Origin: Candidatus Yanofskybacteria bacterium RIFCSPHIGHO2_01_FULL_44_22
GTDB lineage: Bacteria > Patescibacteriota > Minisyncoccia > 2-02-FULL-40-12 > GWA2-44-9
DNA: 13,284 bases
Direction of reading: 5' to 3'
Assembly: GCA_001794205.1 (NCBI GenBank)
Contig: MGJJ01000004.1
Location: forward strand, 1 to 13,284
Shown here: positions 7,787 through 13,284 of the stretch, piece after piece
Layout: each line of letters opens with the position of its first letter
How positions within the stretch are numbered: the stretch's first letter is position 1
Program-made: the position numbers and the translations under genes
The notes under the pieces: model-generated
What the model was told of the DNA's origin: nothing
Database searches by the model: none
What the model saw: only the letters and a program-made list of their open reading frames with translations

Positions 7787-8422
7787 TTACATACCAAACA
7801 TCACCAATTTCATTTCTTCTGCCGGCAAAAGCTTTTTTGCTGTTTTAAATTTGTCAACTTTTTCCGGAGTCAAACCAAGTTCTTTGACGAATTTTTCCGG
7901 TCCATCAAGGTCAATTTTAACATCTTTCAATTTGTAATGCATCGGAATGATAATCTTCGGCTCAATCTGACTTATCGCCTCAACCGCCCCTTTGGCATCA
8001 AGGGTGTATTTGCCGCCCACCGGAACCATCAGGATATCAATGTCGCCTATTTCTTCCACCTGCTTGTCGGTGAGCTTGTCCTGTCCCAGGTCACCCAAAT
8101 GACAGACCAGCATTTCTTCGGTTTTAATTATGTAAATCGTATTGAGTCCCCTTTCCCGGCCTTCCGATTTATCGTGAAAAGAGGGAATGCCTCTTATATA
8201 AACGCCGCTTCTCTCATACTCGCCCGGCGTATCGATTAAAAATGAGTCCGGCCCGAGTTCTTTCGTATTGTTGTGGTCATAGTGCTGATGGCTCACCAAA
8301 ACAATGTTGTCTTTGATTCTCGGCGGCCGTAAGCCTATTTCTTGGGAAAAAGGGTCAATCAAAATACTAACTTCTTTGGCCTCAATCCGGAAACAACTTT
8401 GTCCAAACCAGCTTATTGTCAT
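7787..8422 (-). CDS. MBL-fold metal-dependent hydrolase (Lactamase_B_3-like)
   Basis: A 211-residue single-domain metallo-beta-lactamase-fold protein of the small L-ascorbate-6-P lactonase/UPF0173-like type. The metal site is readable: VSHQHYDH gives H45, H47, D49 and H50; CHLGDLG gives H108 with D111; IPMHY gives H162. The N-terminus ISWFGQSCFRIEAKEVSILIDPF is characteristic of the group. A soluble cytoplasmic Zn or Mn hydrolase is expected, but the substrate cannot be told. It is divergent from the S1 gene. A promoter with TATTCT at 8429-8434 puts the likely transcription start at or beside the ATG, so the mRNA may be leaderless; no Shine-Dalgarno sequence exists. Confidence 0.9.
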   Translation of the reverse strand: MTISWFGQSCFRIEAKEVSILIDPFSQEIGLRPPRIKDNIVLVSHQHYDHNNTKELGPDSFLIDTPGEYERSGVYIRGIPSFHDKSEGRERGLNTIYIIKTEEMLVCHLGDLGQDKLTDKQVEEIGDIDILMVPVGGKYTLDAKGAVEAISQIEPKIIIPMHYKLKDVKIDLDGPEKFVKELGLTPEKVDKFKTAKKLLPAEEMKLVMFGM

Positions 8423-8428
8423 GCGTTA

Positions 8429-8457
8429 AGAATATCAAAAATTTAGGAGAAGAGCAA
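8429..8457 (-). promoter_or_regulatory. Promoter for the MBL hydrolase gene
   Basis: On the minus strand TTGCTC (8452-8457) and TATTCT (8429-8434) are separated by 17 nt. The expected start of transcription falls within a few bases of ATG 8422, predicting a leaderless or nearly leaderless message. Confidence 0.6.
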
Positions 8458-8472
8458 CGGTTTGTATTAGTT

Positions 8473-8501
8473 CCCGGGGATTCACCCGGGCAAGGCCCGG
8501 G
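8473..8501. repeat. Three CCCGGG palindromes at 11-12 bp spacing
   Basis: CCCGGG occurs at 8473, 8485 and 8496. The last two form a 7-bp stem (CCCGGGC / GCCCGGG, 8485-8491 with 8495-8501) with an AAG loop. There is no T-run on either side, so it is not a terminator. The spacing of about one helical turn, between two divergent promoters, suggests a protein-binding array or a palindromic intergenic repeat. The rest of the spacer (8502-8581) holds only weak short hairpins (8551-8564 and 8569-8581). Confidence 0.6.
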
Positions 8502-8581
8502 AGTATCAATTTAACTCCCAGCCCCCGCCTCTTATTCAAAACGTCGGAGGCAAGCCAGGGCTTGATTTATTGCGCAGCAAT

Positions 8582-8610
8582 TTGCATTTTTTAAAATTAT
8601 CCTGTATTTT
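8582..8610 (+). promoter_or_regulatory. Promoter for the ribosomal protein S1 gene
   Basis: TTGCAT (8582-8587) and TATTTT (8605-8610) are separated by 17 nt in an AT-rich stretch. Transcription would start near 8617, placing ATG 8622 almost at the 5' end of the message and ATG 8640 after a short leader containing AGAGG. Confidence 0.55.
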
Positions 8611-8626
8611 TATTAAACATTATGAC

Positions 8627-8631
8627 AGAGG
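8627..8631 (+). promoter_or_regulatory. Possible ribosome-binding site supporting start 8640
   Basis: AGAGG lies 8 nt before the second in-frame ATG (8640), while the first ATG (8622) has only AT-rich sequence upstream. This favours the shorter S1 protein but does not exclude a near-leaderless start at 8622. Confidence 0.45.
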
Positions 8632-8639
8632 CCCAAACA

Positions 8640-9773
8640 ATGCCAATCAAATCCATGAAAGACCTCCTTTCCAGGGAGGAATTCTTTTTGCCCAAACCGG
8701 GCAATATTTTAAGCGGCCAGATTATCAGTGTTTCCAAAGACAGCGTTTTTGTCGACCTCGGCCCTATCGGTATCGGCATAGTTTATCCCGGCGAATTTTA
8801 CGACAACCCCGACCGGATGAAAACATTCAAATCCGGGGATAAAATCTCGGCCATGCTCATCGAGCTGGAAAATGACGACGGCTACCGCGAACTTTCTTTG
8901 AGAGCCGCCCAAATGACCACTGCCTGGCAGGATATAAAAGAAAAAAAAGAAAACGGAGAAATAGTCCCCGTTACGGTGATTAACATAAACAAGGGCGGGT
9001 TGATTGTGGAAGTTAGCGGCGTGCAGGGTTTTCTGCCGTTGTCCCAGCTATCGGCTGAACACTATCCTAAAGTCGGCGGCGGCGACACCGGTAAAATCGT
9101 CCAAGCCCTTCAAAAATTCAAGAATCAGGAATTGAAAGTTAAAATAATCGATTTCTCGGAGGCGGAGAATAAACTTATCGTTTCCGAAAGAGCCATCCAG
9201 GAAGAATCTTTAAAAGAAGAGCTGGCCAAACTTAAAGTCGGCGACACCGTAGAGGGCGAAATTACGGAAGTGACGGACTTCGGAGCTTTTATCAGAATGG
9301 GGAACGGCCTGGACGGATTGATTCACTCTTCGGAAATTGACTGGAAATTCGTGGAAAATCCGCGCGAAATTCTGCATAGCGGGGAAAAAATCACAGCCAA
9401 AATTATCAGCTTGGAGGGCGGACGAGTCGCTTTGTCCCTTAAGGCTCTTAAAGAAGACCCCTGGCTGGACATTGAAAATAAATATCAGGCCGGCCAGAAA
9501 GTGAAAGGTAAAGTTATAAAAATAAAAAATGCCGGCGCGTTTGTGGAACTGCCGGGCGTAAACGGTTCGTCCATAGTCGGCTTTGTGCCGGCCGCGGAAT
9601 TGGGCGGCCGGACTCCGGCTGAATTTTTTGAAACCGGAAAAGAATACAACTTAGCTGTCGTCAGCATAGACCCAAAGGAGCATAAACTCGCTCTCACCCC
9701 GGAAGCGACTCGCCTCGTTTCCGACGAGTCGGAACAGGCAAAAACGGAAACGACGGAGCAAGCGGTAAAATAA
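8640..9773 (+). CDS. rpsA: 30S ribosomal protein S1 (four S1 domains)
   Basis: S1 is an RNA-binding protein of the small ribosomal subunit that helps load mRNA. With the start at 8640 the product has 377 residues (383 from ATG 8622). Four OB-fold S1 repeats are visible, at about residues 20-88, 106-184, 200-268 and 285-354. The third is the most canonical (VGDTVEGEITEVTDFGAFIRMGNGLDGLIHSSEI), and the fourth has QKVKGKVIKIKNAGAFVELPGVNGSSIVGFVP. Four domains is short compared with the six of E. coli S1 and closer to the compact forms of Gram-positive and CPR bacteria. An acidic, Thr/Glu-rich tail ends the protein. It is transcribed alone: its own promoter lies upstream and a hairpin terminator follows six bases after the stop. 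Confidence 0.93.
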   Translation: MPIKSMKDLLSREEFFLPKPGNILSGQIISVSKDSVFVDLGPIGIGIVYPGEFYDNPDRMKTFKSGDKISAMLIELENDDGYRELSLRAAQMTTAWQDIKEKKENGEIVPVTVININKGGLIVEVSGVQGFLPLSQLSAEHYPKVGGGDTGKIVQALQKFKNQELKVKIIDFSEAENKLIVSERAIQEESLKEELAKLKVGDTVEGEITEVTDFGAFIRMGNGLDGLIHSSEIDWKFVENPREILHSGEKITAKIISLEGGRVALSLKALKEDPWLDIENKYQAGQKVKGKVIKIKNAGAFVELPGVNGSSIVGFVPAAELGGRTPAEFFETGKEYNLAVVSIDPKEHKLALTPEATRLVSDESEQAKTETTEQAVK

Positions 9774-9778
9774 TAGAA

Positions 9779-9801
9779 AAGCTCCGCCGCAAGCGGAGCT
9801 T
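9779..9801. terminator. Bidirectional terminator between convergent rpsA and Nudix-like genes
   Basis: A 9-bp perfect stem, AAGCTCCGC (9779-9787) with GCGGAGCTT (9793-9801), has a 5-nt loop and lies between two stops 35 nt apart. On the minus strand it is followed by a TTTTC tract, a good terminator for the Nudix-like gene. On the plus strand only TTCC follows, so termination of rpsA there may be weaker. Confidence 0.8.
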
Positions 9802-9808
9802 CCAAGAA

Positions 9809-10801
9809 TCAGCCCTGATTTAGACCCAACTCCTTTTCCATCCAGATTCTCCATTCTTCGTCTTCTTCTCGGATGATTTTAGCGTTGGTTTCAAAATCGA
9901 TTTCCACTTCCTCTTCTTGCTTTTCCGACCGAAGTTTTTCATATCCCCTTATCCGCTCAATTTCGTCCCTGAACAGATGATACAGGATATCGCTGTCCAC
10001 CATTTCCAGTTTACGCCGAATCATTTCTTCCATTAGTTCGTACCAAACACGAGGATGGATACCGAATCCTCCGGACGGAAACCTCCCGTCTCCCGCGCCG
10101 ACCGGAAAGACCAGTCGCCACGACGGATGAATCAGGCGGCCGATACACTGCTTCGCTTGTTTGTGCTGGCGCAAGTACCGGTCTATTTTTGAAATGGACA
10201 GCAGGTCACGGCGTACGTGCGACCAGTATGGCAGTTTGTCCCGGGTTGGCCCCGCTCCCCAGTTTTGTCCGCCAAACGCAACCGAGAACGGTTCAGCCAG
10301 GTCAAACCATTCCGCAATATCCACTTCATTCCGTTCCCGGATTGGAACGACGGCGAGAGATTTTACTTCCCCCCCAACCGTTACCACCCGATGGCCGTTA
10401 CGAAAGAAGTATTCGTTAAGTTTCAATTGGCCGTCGGGAATCATAATTTCAATGTCGGTATAGCCGCTCTCATCGGTCACCTCGCGCAGACCGCAAGCGG
10501 CAATCTTTTTTTCTTCGTCGGAAAGAGTGTCATTTAAAAGTATGGGGTGCGCCGGGTTGACCTCCTTCAGGTGTTCCAGCTCATCGTCTTCCATCCCGCC
10601 GCCGCCGTTCCCGAATCCAGCCGGTTTCGGCCGACCGCCGTACATCGGAATATCGGGCACGATATCCTCGAGCAAGTTGTGGACCATCAGAATTTTCGTC
10701 CGTTCAAAAGGATGAAAGGTCACAACCTGAACGGTGGTTCCGGCCGCGACAACAGCTTCATTTGCCGGAACTGTCGCCGTTTCAATCTCAATTGTTTGCA
10801 T
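9809..10801 (-). CDS. Nudix-hydrolase-like protein with C-terminal extension
   Basis: A 330-residue cytoplasmic protein starting MQTIEIETATVPANEAVV. Residues 105-114 (LREVTDESGY) match the second half of the Nudix box (REUxEExGU), with R106, E107, D110 and E111 as metal-binding candidates. FGNGGGGMEDDE (63-74) resembles the preceding GG..E element, and EVDIAEWFDLAEPF (159-172) resembles the usual end of a Nudix fold. The first half of the box is degenerate and about 30 residues separate the GG element from the REV element, so this is a divergent Nudix domain. Residues 173-330 are a further, charged, mostly helical region (RRKLEMVDSDILYHLFRDEI, then Glu-rich) that I do not recognise. A nucleotide diphosphate substrate is inferred only from the fold. 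An upstream ATG at 10867 is rejected because it lies in the -35 box; ATG 10801 has a strong ribosome-binding site. Confidence 0.7.
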   Translation of the reverse strand: MQTIEIETATVPANEAVVAAGTTVQVVTFHPFERTKILMVHNLLEDIVPDIPMYGGRPKPAGFGNGGGGMEDDELEHLKEVNPAHPILLNDTLSDEEKKIAACGLREVTDESGYTDIEIMIPDGQLKLNEYFFRNGHRVVTVGGEVKSLAVVPIRERNEVDIAEWFDLAEPFSVAFGGQNWGAGPTRDKLPYWSHVRRDLLSISKIDRYLRQHKQAKQCIGRLIHPSWRLVFPVGAGDGRFPSGGFGIHPRVWYELMEEMIRRKLEMVDSDILYHLFRDEIERIRGYEKLRSEKQEEEVEIDFETNAKIIREEDEEWRIWMEKELGLNQG

Positions 10802-10811
10802 TTTGAAAGAA

Positions 10812-10818
10812 CCTCCTT
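10812..10818 (-). promoter_or_regulatory. Strong ribosome-binding site of the Nudix-like gene
   Basis: AAGGAGG on the minus strand lies 10 nt before ATG 10801 and fixes that start in preference to ATG 10867, which is upstream of the predicted transcription start. Confidence 0.85.
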
Positions 10819-10838
10819 CTTTCTTTTTCTTGTTTAAG

Positions 10839-10867
10839 ATTATACCCTTCATTATTGTACGGGTCAA
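10839..10867 (-). promoter_or_regulatory. Consensus sigma-70-type promoter of the Nudix-like gene
   Basis: TTGACC (10862-10867) and a perfect TATAAT (10839-10844) are separated by 17 nt on the minus strand, giving a leader of about 30 nt that includes AAGGAGG. Confidence 0.88.
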
Positions 10868-10919
10868 TACTTGACGATTTAAATAAAATTAGTTAAAGTA
10901 ATCAGGACGAGAGGGGGCC

Positions 10920-10954
10920 GTGGAAAAATCCTTTTCAAAAAAGAGTTTTTCCAC
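10920..10954. repeat. Long imperfect hairpin between divergent Nudix-like and beta-CASP genes
   Basis: Arms 10920-10935 and 10939-10954 pair over 16 positions with one C-A mismatch and one T-G wobble around a 3-nt loop. The outer 9 bp (GTGGAAAAA / TTTTTCCAC) are perfect. The right arm plus the next base contains TTTTCCACA (10947-10955), which fits the loose DnaA-box consensus TTWTNCACA, and the left arm has a one-mismatch copy in reverse. No T-run follows the stem, so termination is unlikely. Role unknown. Confidence 0.7.
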
Positions 10955-11019
10955 AGCACCTTGCCAATTTGGTTCGGTTTGGAGCGACTTTTCGCGCGTC
11001 ATTTTCGACAATTTCACTT

Positions 11020-11044
11020 CATAACGACACGGGGTGTCGTTATG
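11020..11044. repeat. Palindromic element, copy 1 (upstream of the beta-CASP gene)
   Basis: An 11-bp perfect stem, CATAACGACAC (11020-11030), pairs with its complement (11034-11044) around a GGG loop. It ends 8 nt before the ribosome-binding site of the beta-CASP gene. A weak promoter reading (TTCATA 11018, TATGTT 11041, 17-nt spacing) would place the palindrome exactly in the spacer; otherwise it is a 5'-UTR hairpin. A reverse-complement copy lies at 12547-12569. Confidence 0.9.
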
Positions 11045-11052
11045 TTAAAGAA

Positions 11053-11057
11053 GGGAG
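11053..11057 (+). promoter_or_regulatory. Ribosome-binding site of the beta-CASP gene
   Basis: GGGAG lies 10 nt before ATG 11068. It supports that start over the upstream in-frame ATG at 10969, whose 33 extra codons run through the palindrome and have no family similarity. Confidence 0.7.
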
Positions 11058-11067
11058 AAAAAAACAA

Positions 11068-12450
11068 ATGGCTTCTTTGATTTTCGGCGGGGGCGCCAAT
11101 GAAGTCGGCGCCTCGCACAAGGTTTACGTTTTTGACGACGGAACGGTCTTCGCAATTGATTGCGGCTTGCGTCCGACCGGGTTTGATTCCGACATTTCCT
11201 GTCTTTTCGACGGCAAACTCAACGGTAGCCAAGACTCAAAAAACCAGTTGGACCCGTCTTCGATTGAAGCCTTTCCGACATGTCAAACTTCGCCCGACAT
11301 GGACATCGTCCCGCTTGTTGATTTCCTGTTGCTCACCCACGGCCATTTCGACCACGTCGGCGCCGTTATTTACCTCGTTAAAAAGAACCCTCGAATTATA
11401 ATCTACGCCACCGCGCCGACGCGGGAATTCTGCAAGTTCCACTGGTTCACCACCATAGACTTGGCCGAACGGAAAAAACTGGAACCGCCTTACTCTCCGG
11501 CAGATGTCGAACTTGCTCTTTCTCGGATGATGATTATCGCTCCGTCGGTCGGCGTAGCGGTCAATCCGGTCAAGGTCAATGACAATCTCTCCTTCATTCC
11601 CATATCGGCCGGGCATACTCTCGGCGCCGTTTCCTGTTTCCTCGTCTACAAAAACGAGGCAGTCGGTTTCGATACCGGGGATATCTCTTTCGCCGACACA
11701 AGAACTGTCCAAGCGGCCCCGCGGCTCAAGTGGAACGACGGATTGAGATTTATGGTTGTCGATTCGACCCGCATCGGCGAGACCAATCCTCCCCGCAAGA
11801 AAACGGAGGCCGAATGCATTGAAACCGTACGCAACGCTTTCGCCGAAGGGAAATTCATCAGATTTCTGACTTATGCAATCGGACGCTCCCAGGAAGCTTA
11901 TGAACTCGCCCGCGAGGCCTGTCCGGATGCGCCAATTTTTATTGACGGAGCCGCCCGCGAAATATCCGAAGTCTTTCTTCAAAACAACGCGATGAGCAGT
12001 GATGCCGCCAAACACTTTGTCGGCGACAAAAAGGAAAGATTCCAAATTATCAACGGAATAAAACCGAACATCGTCATCGCGCCCTCGGCGATGAGATTCG
12101 GCGGCTGCGCGCGGCTTTACGCCGAGGAAGGAATTTCCAGAAGCAACCATTTGTTCATTTCTCTCGGCTATCTTGACCCGCATTCGCCGGAATACTCTTT
12201 CTTTGAATCGGAAAAGGGTTCGGTGTTCAAGTTCGGTCCCGACGCAATTCCGCGATTCTGCGACGCCGAAAGATTAAACCTGACCGGCCATTGCGACGGC
12301 AACAATGTTTTGGAAACGAAAGACCGAATGAAACCGGAGATGACGATTCTGAATCACGGCGACAATGCCAAAATGGAGAAGTTCATCGCTGAACATCCTG
12401 GCGAAGGCTTCGTCAAATCCGAAAACGGAAAAGAGCTTAAACTGTTCTGA
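11068..12450 (+). CDS. Beta-CASP metallo-ribonuclease (COG1236/RNase J-CPSF73-like)
   Basis: A 460-residue protein of the MBL/beta-CASP nuclease family, expected to process or degrade RNA in the cytoplasm with two zinc ions. Metallo-beta-lactamase motifs are LLTHGHFDHVGA (H91, H93, D95, H96), AGHTLGA (H183) and GFDTGDISF (D205). Beta-CASP motif A is D232 in VVDSTR, motif B is H408 in LTGHCD, and motif C is H430 in TILNHGDNAKMEKF. IVIAPSAMRFGGCARLYAEEG (336-356) matches the conserved PSGML.GG-type segment of CPSF/Ysh1 relatives. The opening SLIFGGGANEVGASHKVYVF is also typical. It lacks the C-terminal domain of RNase J (about 550 residues) and is closer in length to short bacterial CPSF-like enzymes. 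It is monocistronic, with a terminator immediately after the stop, and palindromes flank it on both sides. Substrate unknown; a role in mRNA turnover is inferred. Confidence 0.9.
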   Translation: MASLIFGGGANEVGASHKVYVFDDGTVFAIDCGLRPTGFDSDISCLFDGKLNGSQDSKNQLDPSSIEAFPTCQTSPDMDIVPLVDFLLLTHGHFDHVGAVIYLVKKNPRIIIYATAPTREFCKFHWFTTIDLAERKKLEPPYSPADVELALSRMMIIAPSVGVAVNPVKVNDNLSFIPISAGHTLGAVSCFLVYKNEAVGFDTGDISFADTRTVQAAPRLKWNDGLRFMVVDSTRIGETNPPRKKTEAECIETVRNAFAEGKFIRFLTYAIGRSQEAYELAREACPDAPIFIDGAAREISEVFLQNNAMSSDAAKHFVGDKKERFQIINGIKPNIVIAPSAMRFGGCARLYAEEGISRSNHLFISLGYLDPHSPEYSFFESEKGSVFKFGPDAIPRFCDAERLNLTGHCDGNNVLETKDRMKPEMTILNHGDNAKMEKFIAEHPGEGFVKSENGKELKLF

Positions 12451-12507
12451 ACCCCGCGCTTCCGTGACAGCTCCACTGTCACGAGATTTTGCGGGGTTTT
12501 TCTTTTT
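12451..12507 (+). terminator. Nested-hairpin intrinsic terminator of the beta-CASP gene
   Basis: The outer stem ACCCCGC (12451-12457) pairs with GCGGGGT (12491-12497) and is followed by TTTTTCTTTTT. Inside it is a separate perfect 8-bp hairpin, CGTGACAG (12463-12470) with CTGTCACG (12476-12483). A competing 8-bp inverted repeat, TTTTGCGG (12487-12494) with CCGCAAAA (12509-12516), overlaps the closing arm. The first base follows the stop codon directly. Confidence 0.88.
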
Positions 12508-12546
12508 ACCGCAAAAGGAGCATTTTGTTGTTAATAATCTGCGGAC

Positions 12547-12569
12547 TAACGACACCCCGTGTCGTTATG
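12547..12569. repeat. Palindromic element, copy 2 (downstream of the beta-CASP gene)
   Basis: A 9-bp stem, TAACGACAC / GTGTCGTTA, with a CCC loop. Read in reverse complement, 23 nt including the loop are identical to copy 1, so the two copies face each other across the gene. It lies outside the terminator and 38 nt before the -35 box of the next gene. A further CCCCGTGT follows at 12572, repeating the one at 12555. Confidence 0.9.
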
Positions 12570-12607
12570 CGCCCCGTGTTGCAAAGCTATTGAACCATAA
12601 CAGTAAG

Positions 12608-12636
12608 TTGACAAAAGAACCACTTTGATATAAAAT
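12608..12636 (+). promoter_or_regulatory. Consensus promoter of the coiled-coil protein gene
   Basis: A perfect TTGACA (12608-12613) is followed after 17 nt by TAAAAT (12631-12636). Transcription would start near 12643, leaving a leader of about 150 nt before ATG 12796. Confidence 0.87.
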
Positions 12637-12795
12637 AATACCCATCAGGAAAAGGCTCGCTATTTTACAACTTTTTTCAAAAAGGAGGAAAGAAGGGAAG
12701 GAAAAGACAGCGCGCAAGAGCGCGCCGGCAAGCCAACAAACAAACAATGTTTTTCGTTTTTCCCGCCCAGACTGGAGCGGGAGAGGAGGACCGAA
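12637..12795 (+). promoter_or_regulatory. Long 5' leader with two hairpins and an orphan Shine-Dalgarno-like site
   Basis: The leader holds an AAAGGAGG at about 12681-12688 with no start codon near it. A 6-bp hairpin GCGCGC-AAGA-GCGCGC lies at 12710-12725. A second stem, TCCCGC (12761-12766) with GCGGGA (12777-12782), ends 1 nt before AGGAGG (12784-12789), the ribosome-binding site 6 nt before ATG 12796. No convincing small gene was found. Control of translation by the last hairpin is possible but not shown. Confidence 0.5.
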
Positions 12796-13284
12796 ATGGC
12801 TACCCTGGCCGAAAAAATGGCATCGGCATTATCCAATGCCGAGATGGAAAAACAAGCCGTCAAGACCGCAAAGGCCCAGGCGGCGGCAACACCGTTGGCA
12901 CCACAGCCCGCACCCGCGGCTCCCCGGGCAGTCGAGGATATCCTCGCCGCCCGAGAAGAGAGGCGGGAGCGACTGAACCGCTTGATGGCAAATCAGGCGG
13001 TGTCGGATGAAATCCTCGACGCGTTCGAGGAACTCGCCCGGCAAAGAAAGGAACTCGCGTCCTTTCTTGCAACCTGCGACGAAGGACGCAGAGTGGGGGT
13101 TGATGTTGACCCACAGGAAGTACGGGAGACGGAGGTCATTCTCCGCGAGGTAGAAAACGATGTCGAGACATTGAAGAAACGTTTTGGCATCACCCTGTCG
13201 GAGAAGCTGATTGTCCGACAGAAGAACCGCCTTATCGCGGCGAGCCTTGCCAAAACGCTCGCCGTTCTCGACCCGTCGGCCGTG
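12796..13284 (+). CDS. Ala/Pro-rich coiled-coil protein of unknown function, C-terminus beyond window
   Basis: An ATG with AGGAGG 6 nt upstream opens a frame of 163 codons that runs off the window without a stop. The product starts MATLAEKMASALSNAEMEKQ, has an Ala/Pro linker at about 27-44 (AAATPLAPQPAPAAP), and then two strongly charged helical stretches likely to form coiled coils (about 46-90 and 107-130), ending with a helix rich in Leu, Ala and Lys/Arg. It has no signal peptide or membrane segment, so a cytoplasmic location is expected. Codons are rich in G and C at third positions, like the beta-CASP gene and unlike the gyrA intein. No family is recognised. Its own near-perfect promoter suggests strong expression. 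Confidence 0.75.
   Translation, partial: MATLAEKMASALSNAEMEKQAVKTAKAQAAATPLAPQPAPAAPRAVEDILAAREERRERLNRLMANQAVSDEILDAFEELARQRKELASFLATCDEGRRVGVDVDPQEVRETEVILREVENDVETLKKRFGITLSEKLIVRQKNRLIAASLAKTLAVLDPSAV

Noticed and set aside
10802..10867. N-terminal extension of the Nudix-like protein from ATG 10867
   Set aside because: The extension begins in the -35 box and crosses the -10 box of the gene's own promoter.
10920..10955. Replication origin
   Set aside because: Only two box-like words occur, with no dnaA or dnaN gene and no AT-rich unwinding region or box cluster.
10969..11067. N-terminal extension of the beta-CASP protein from ATG 10969
   Set aside because: It has no ribosome-binding site, encodes non-family sequence and runs through the palindrome; ATG 11068 begins the conserved domain.
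11042..11080. A 12-codon upstream frame beginning in the palindrome and overlapping the beta-CASP start
   Set aside because: It has no ribosome-binding site and is too short to support without expression data.
11236..12183. A 315-codon open frame on the minus strand opposite the beta-CASP gene
   Set aside because: It overlaps a gene with all catalytic motifs on the plus strand, has no ribosome-binding site or family similarity, and is explained by GC-rich third positions of the real gene.
12747..13010. An 87-codon plus-strand frame overlapping the coiled-coil gene
   Set aside because: The frame starting at 12796 has an ideal AGGAGG and a plausible helical protein; this one has no ribosome-binding site and low-complexity Gly/Arg content.
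1..13284. CRISPR array, transposon, tRNA or rRNA
   Set aside because: No regularly spaced direct repeats, transposase or integrase motifs, cloverleaf or rRNA-like blocks were seen on either strand.

Overview
The window looks like chromosomal DNA of a Candidate Phyla Radiation (Patescibacteria, probably Parcubacteria-like) bacterium. This is inference from gene content and style: a T4SS-pilin-type membrane domain typical of that group, a short four-domain ribosomal protein S1, an intein in gyrA, small single-pass hypothetical proteins, and several left-half genes without Shine-Dalgarno sequences. TGA is used as an ordinary stop codon, which argues against the Gracilibacteria/SR1 recoding.

Left part (1-3523, minus strand): a compact envelope operon read right to left. 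A class I methyltransferase comes first, then a membrane-anchored family-1 solute-binding protein, then a secreted pilin-like/Ig/M15-peptidase fusion, then the start of a further exported protein cut by the window edge. Gaps are 4, 26 and 14 nt.

Middle (3524-9801): a gyrA unit (minus strand) with a small membrane protein upstream. gyrA carries a 391-residue HNH intein just before the active-site region, and a perfect 22-bp hairpin sits at its start codon. The unit is bracketed by inverted AT-rich repeat arms. Next comes a small metallo-beta-lactamase-fold hydrolase (minus), divergent from the gene for ribosomal protein S1 (plus). The shared 199-bp spacer holds two convincing promoters and three CCCGGG sites spaced about one helical turn apart.

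Right part (9802-13284): three separately transcribed genes with consensus-like promoters, strong ribosome-binding sites or clear terminators, a different style from the left part. They are a Nudix-like protein (minus), a beta-CASP ribonuclease (plus), and the start of an Ala/Pro-rich coiled-coil protein (plus, cut by the window edge). The beta-CASP gene is bracketed by two copies, in inverted orientation, of a 23-nt hairpin-forming palindrome. This bracket and the unusual gyrA locus are the most interesting structures here. No rRNA, tRNA, CRISPR array, transposase or integrase was seen.
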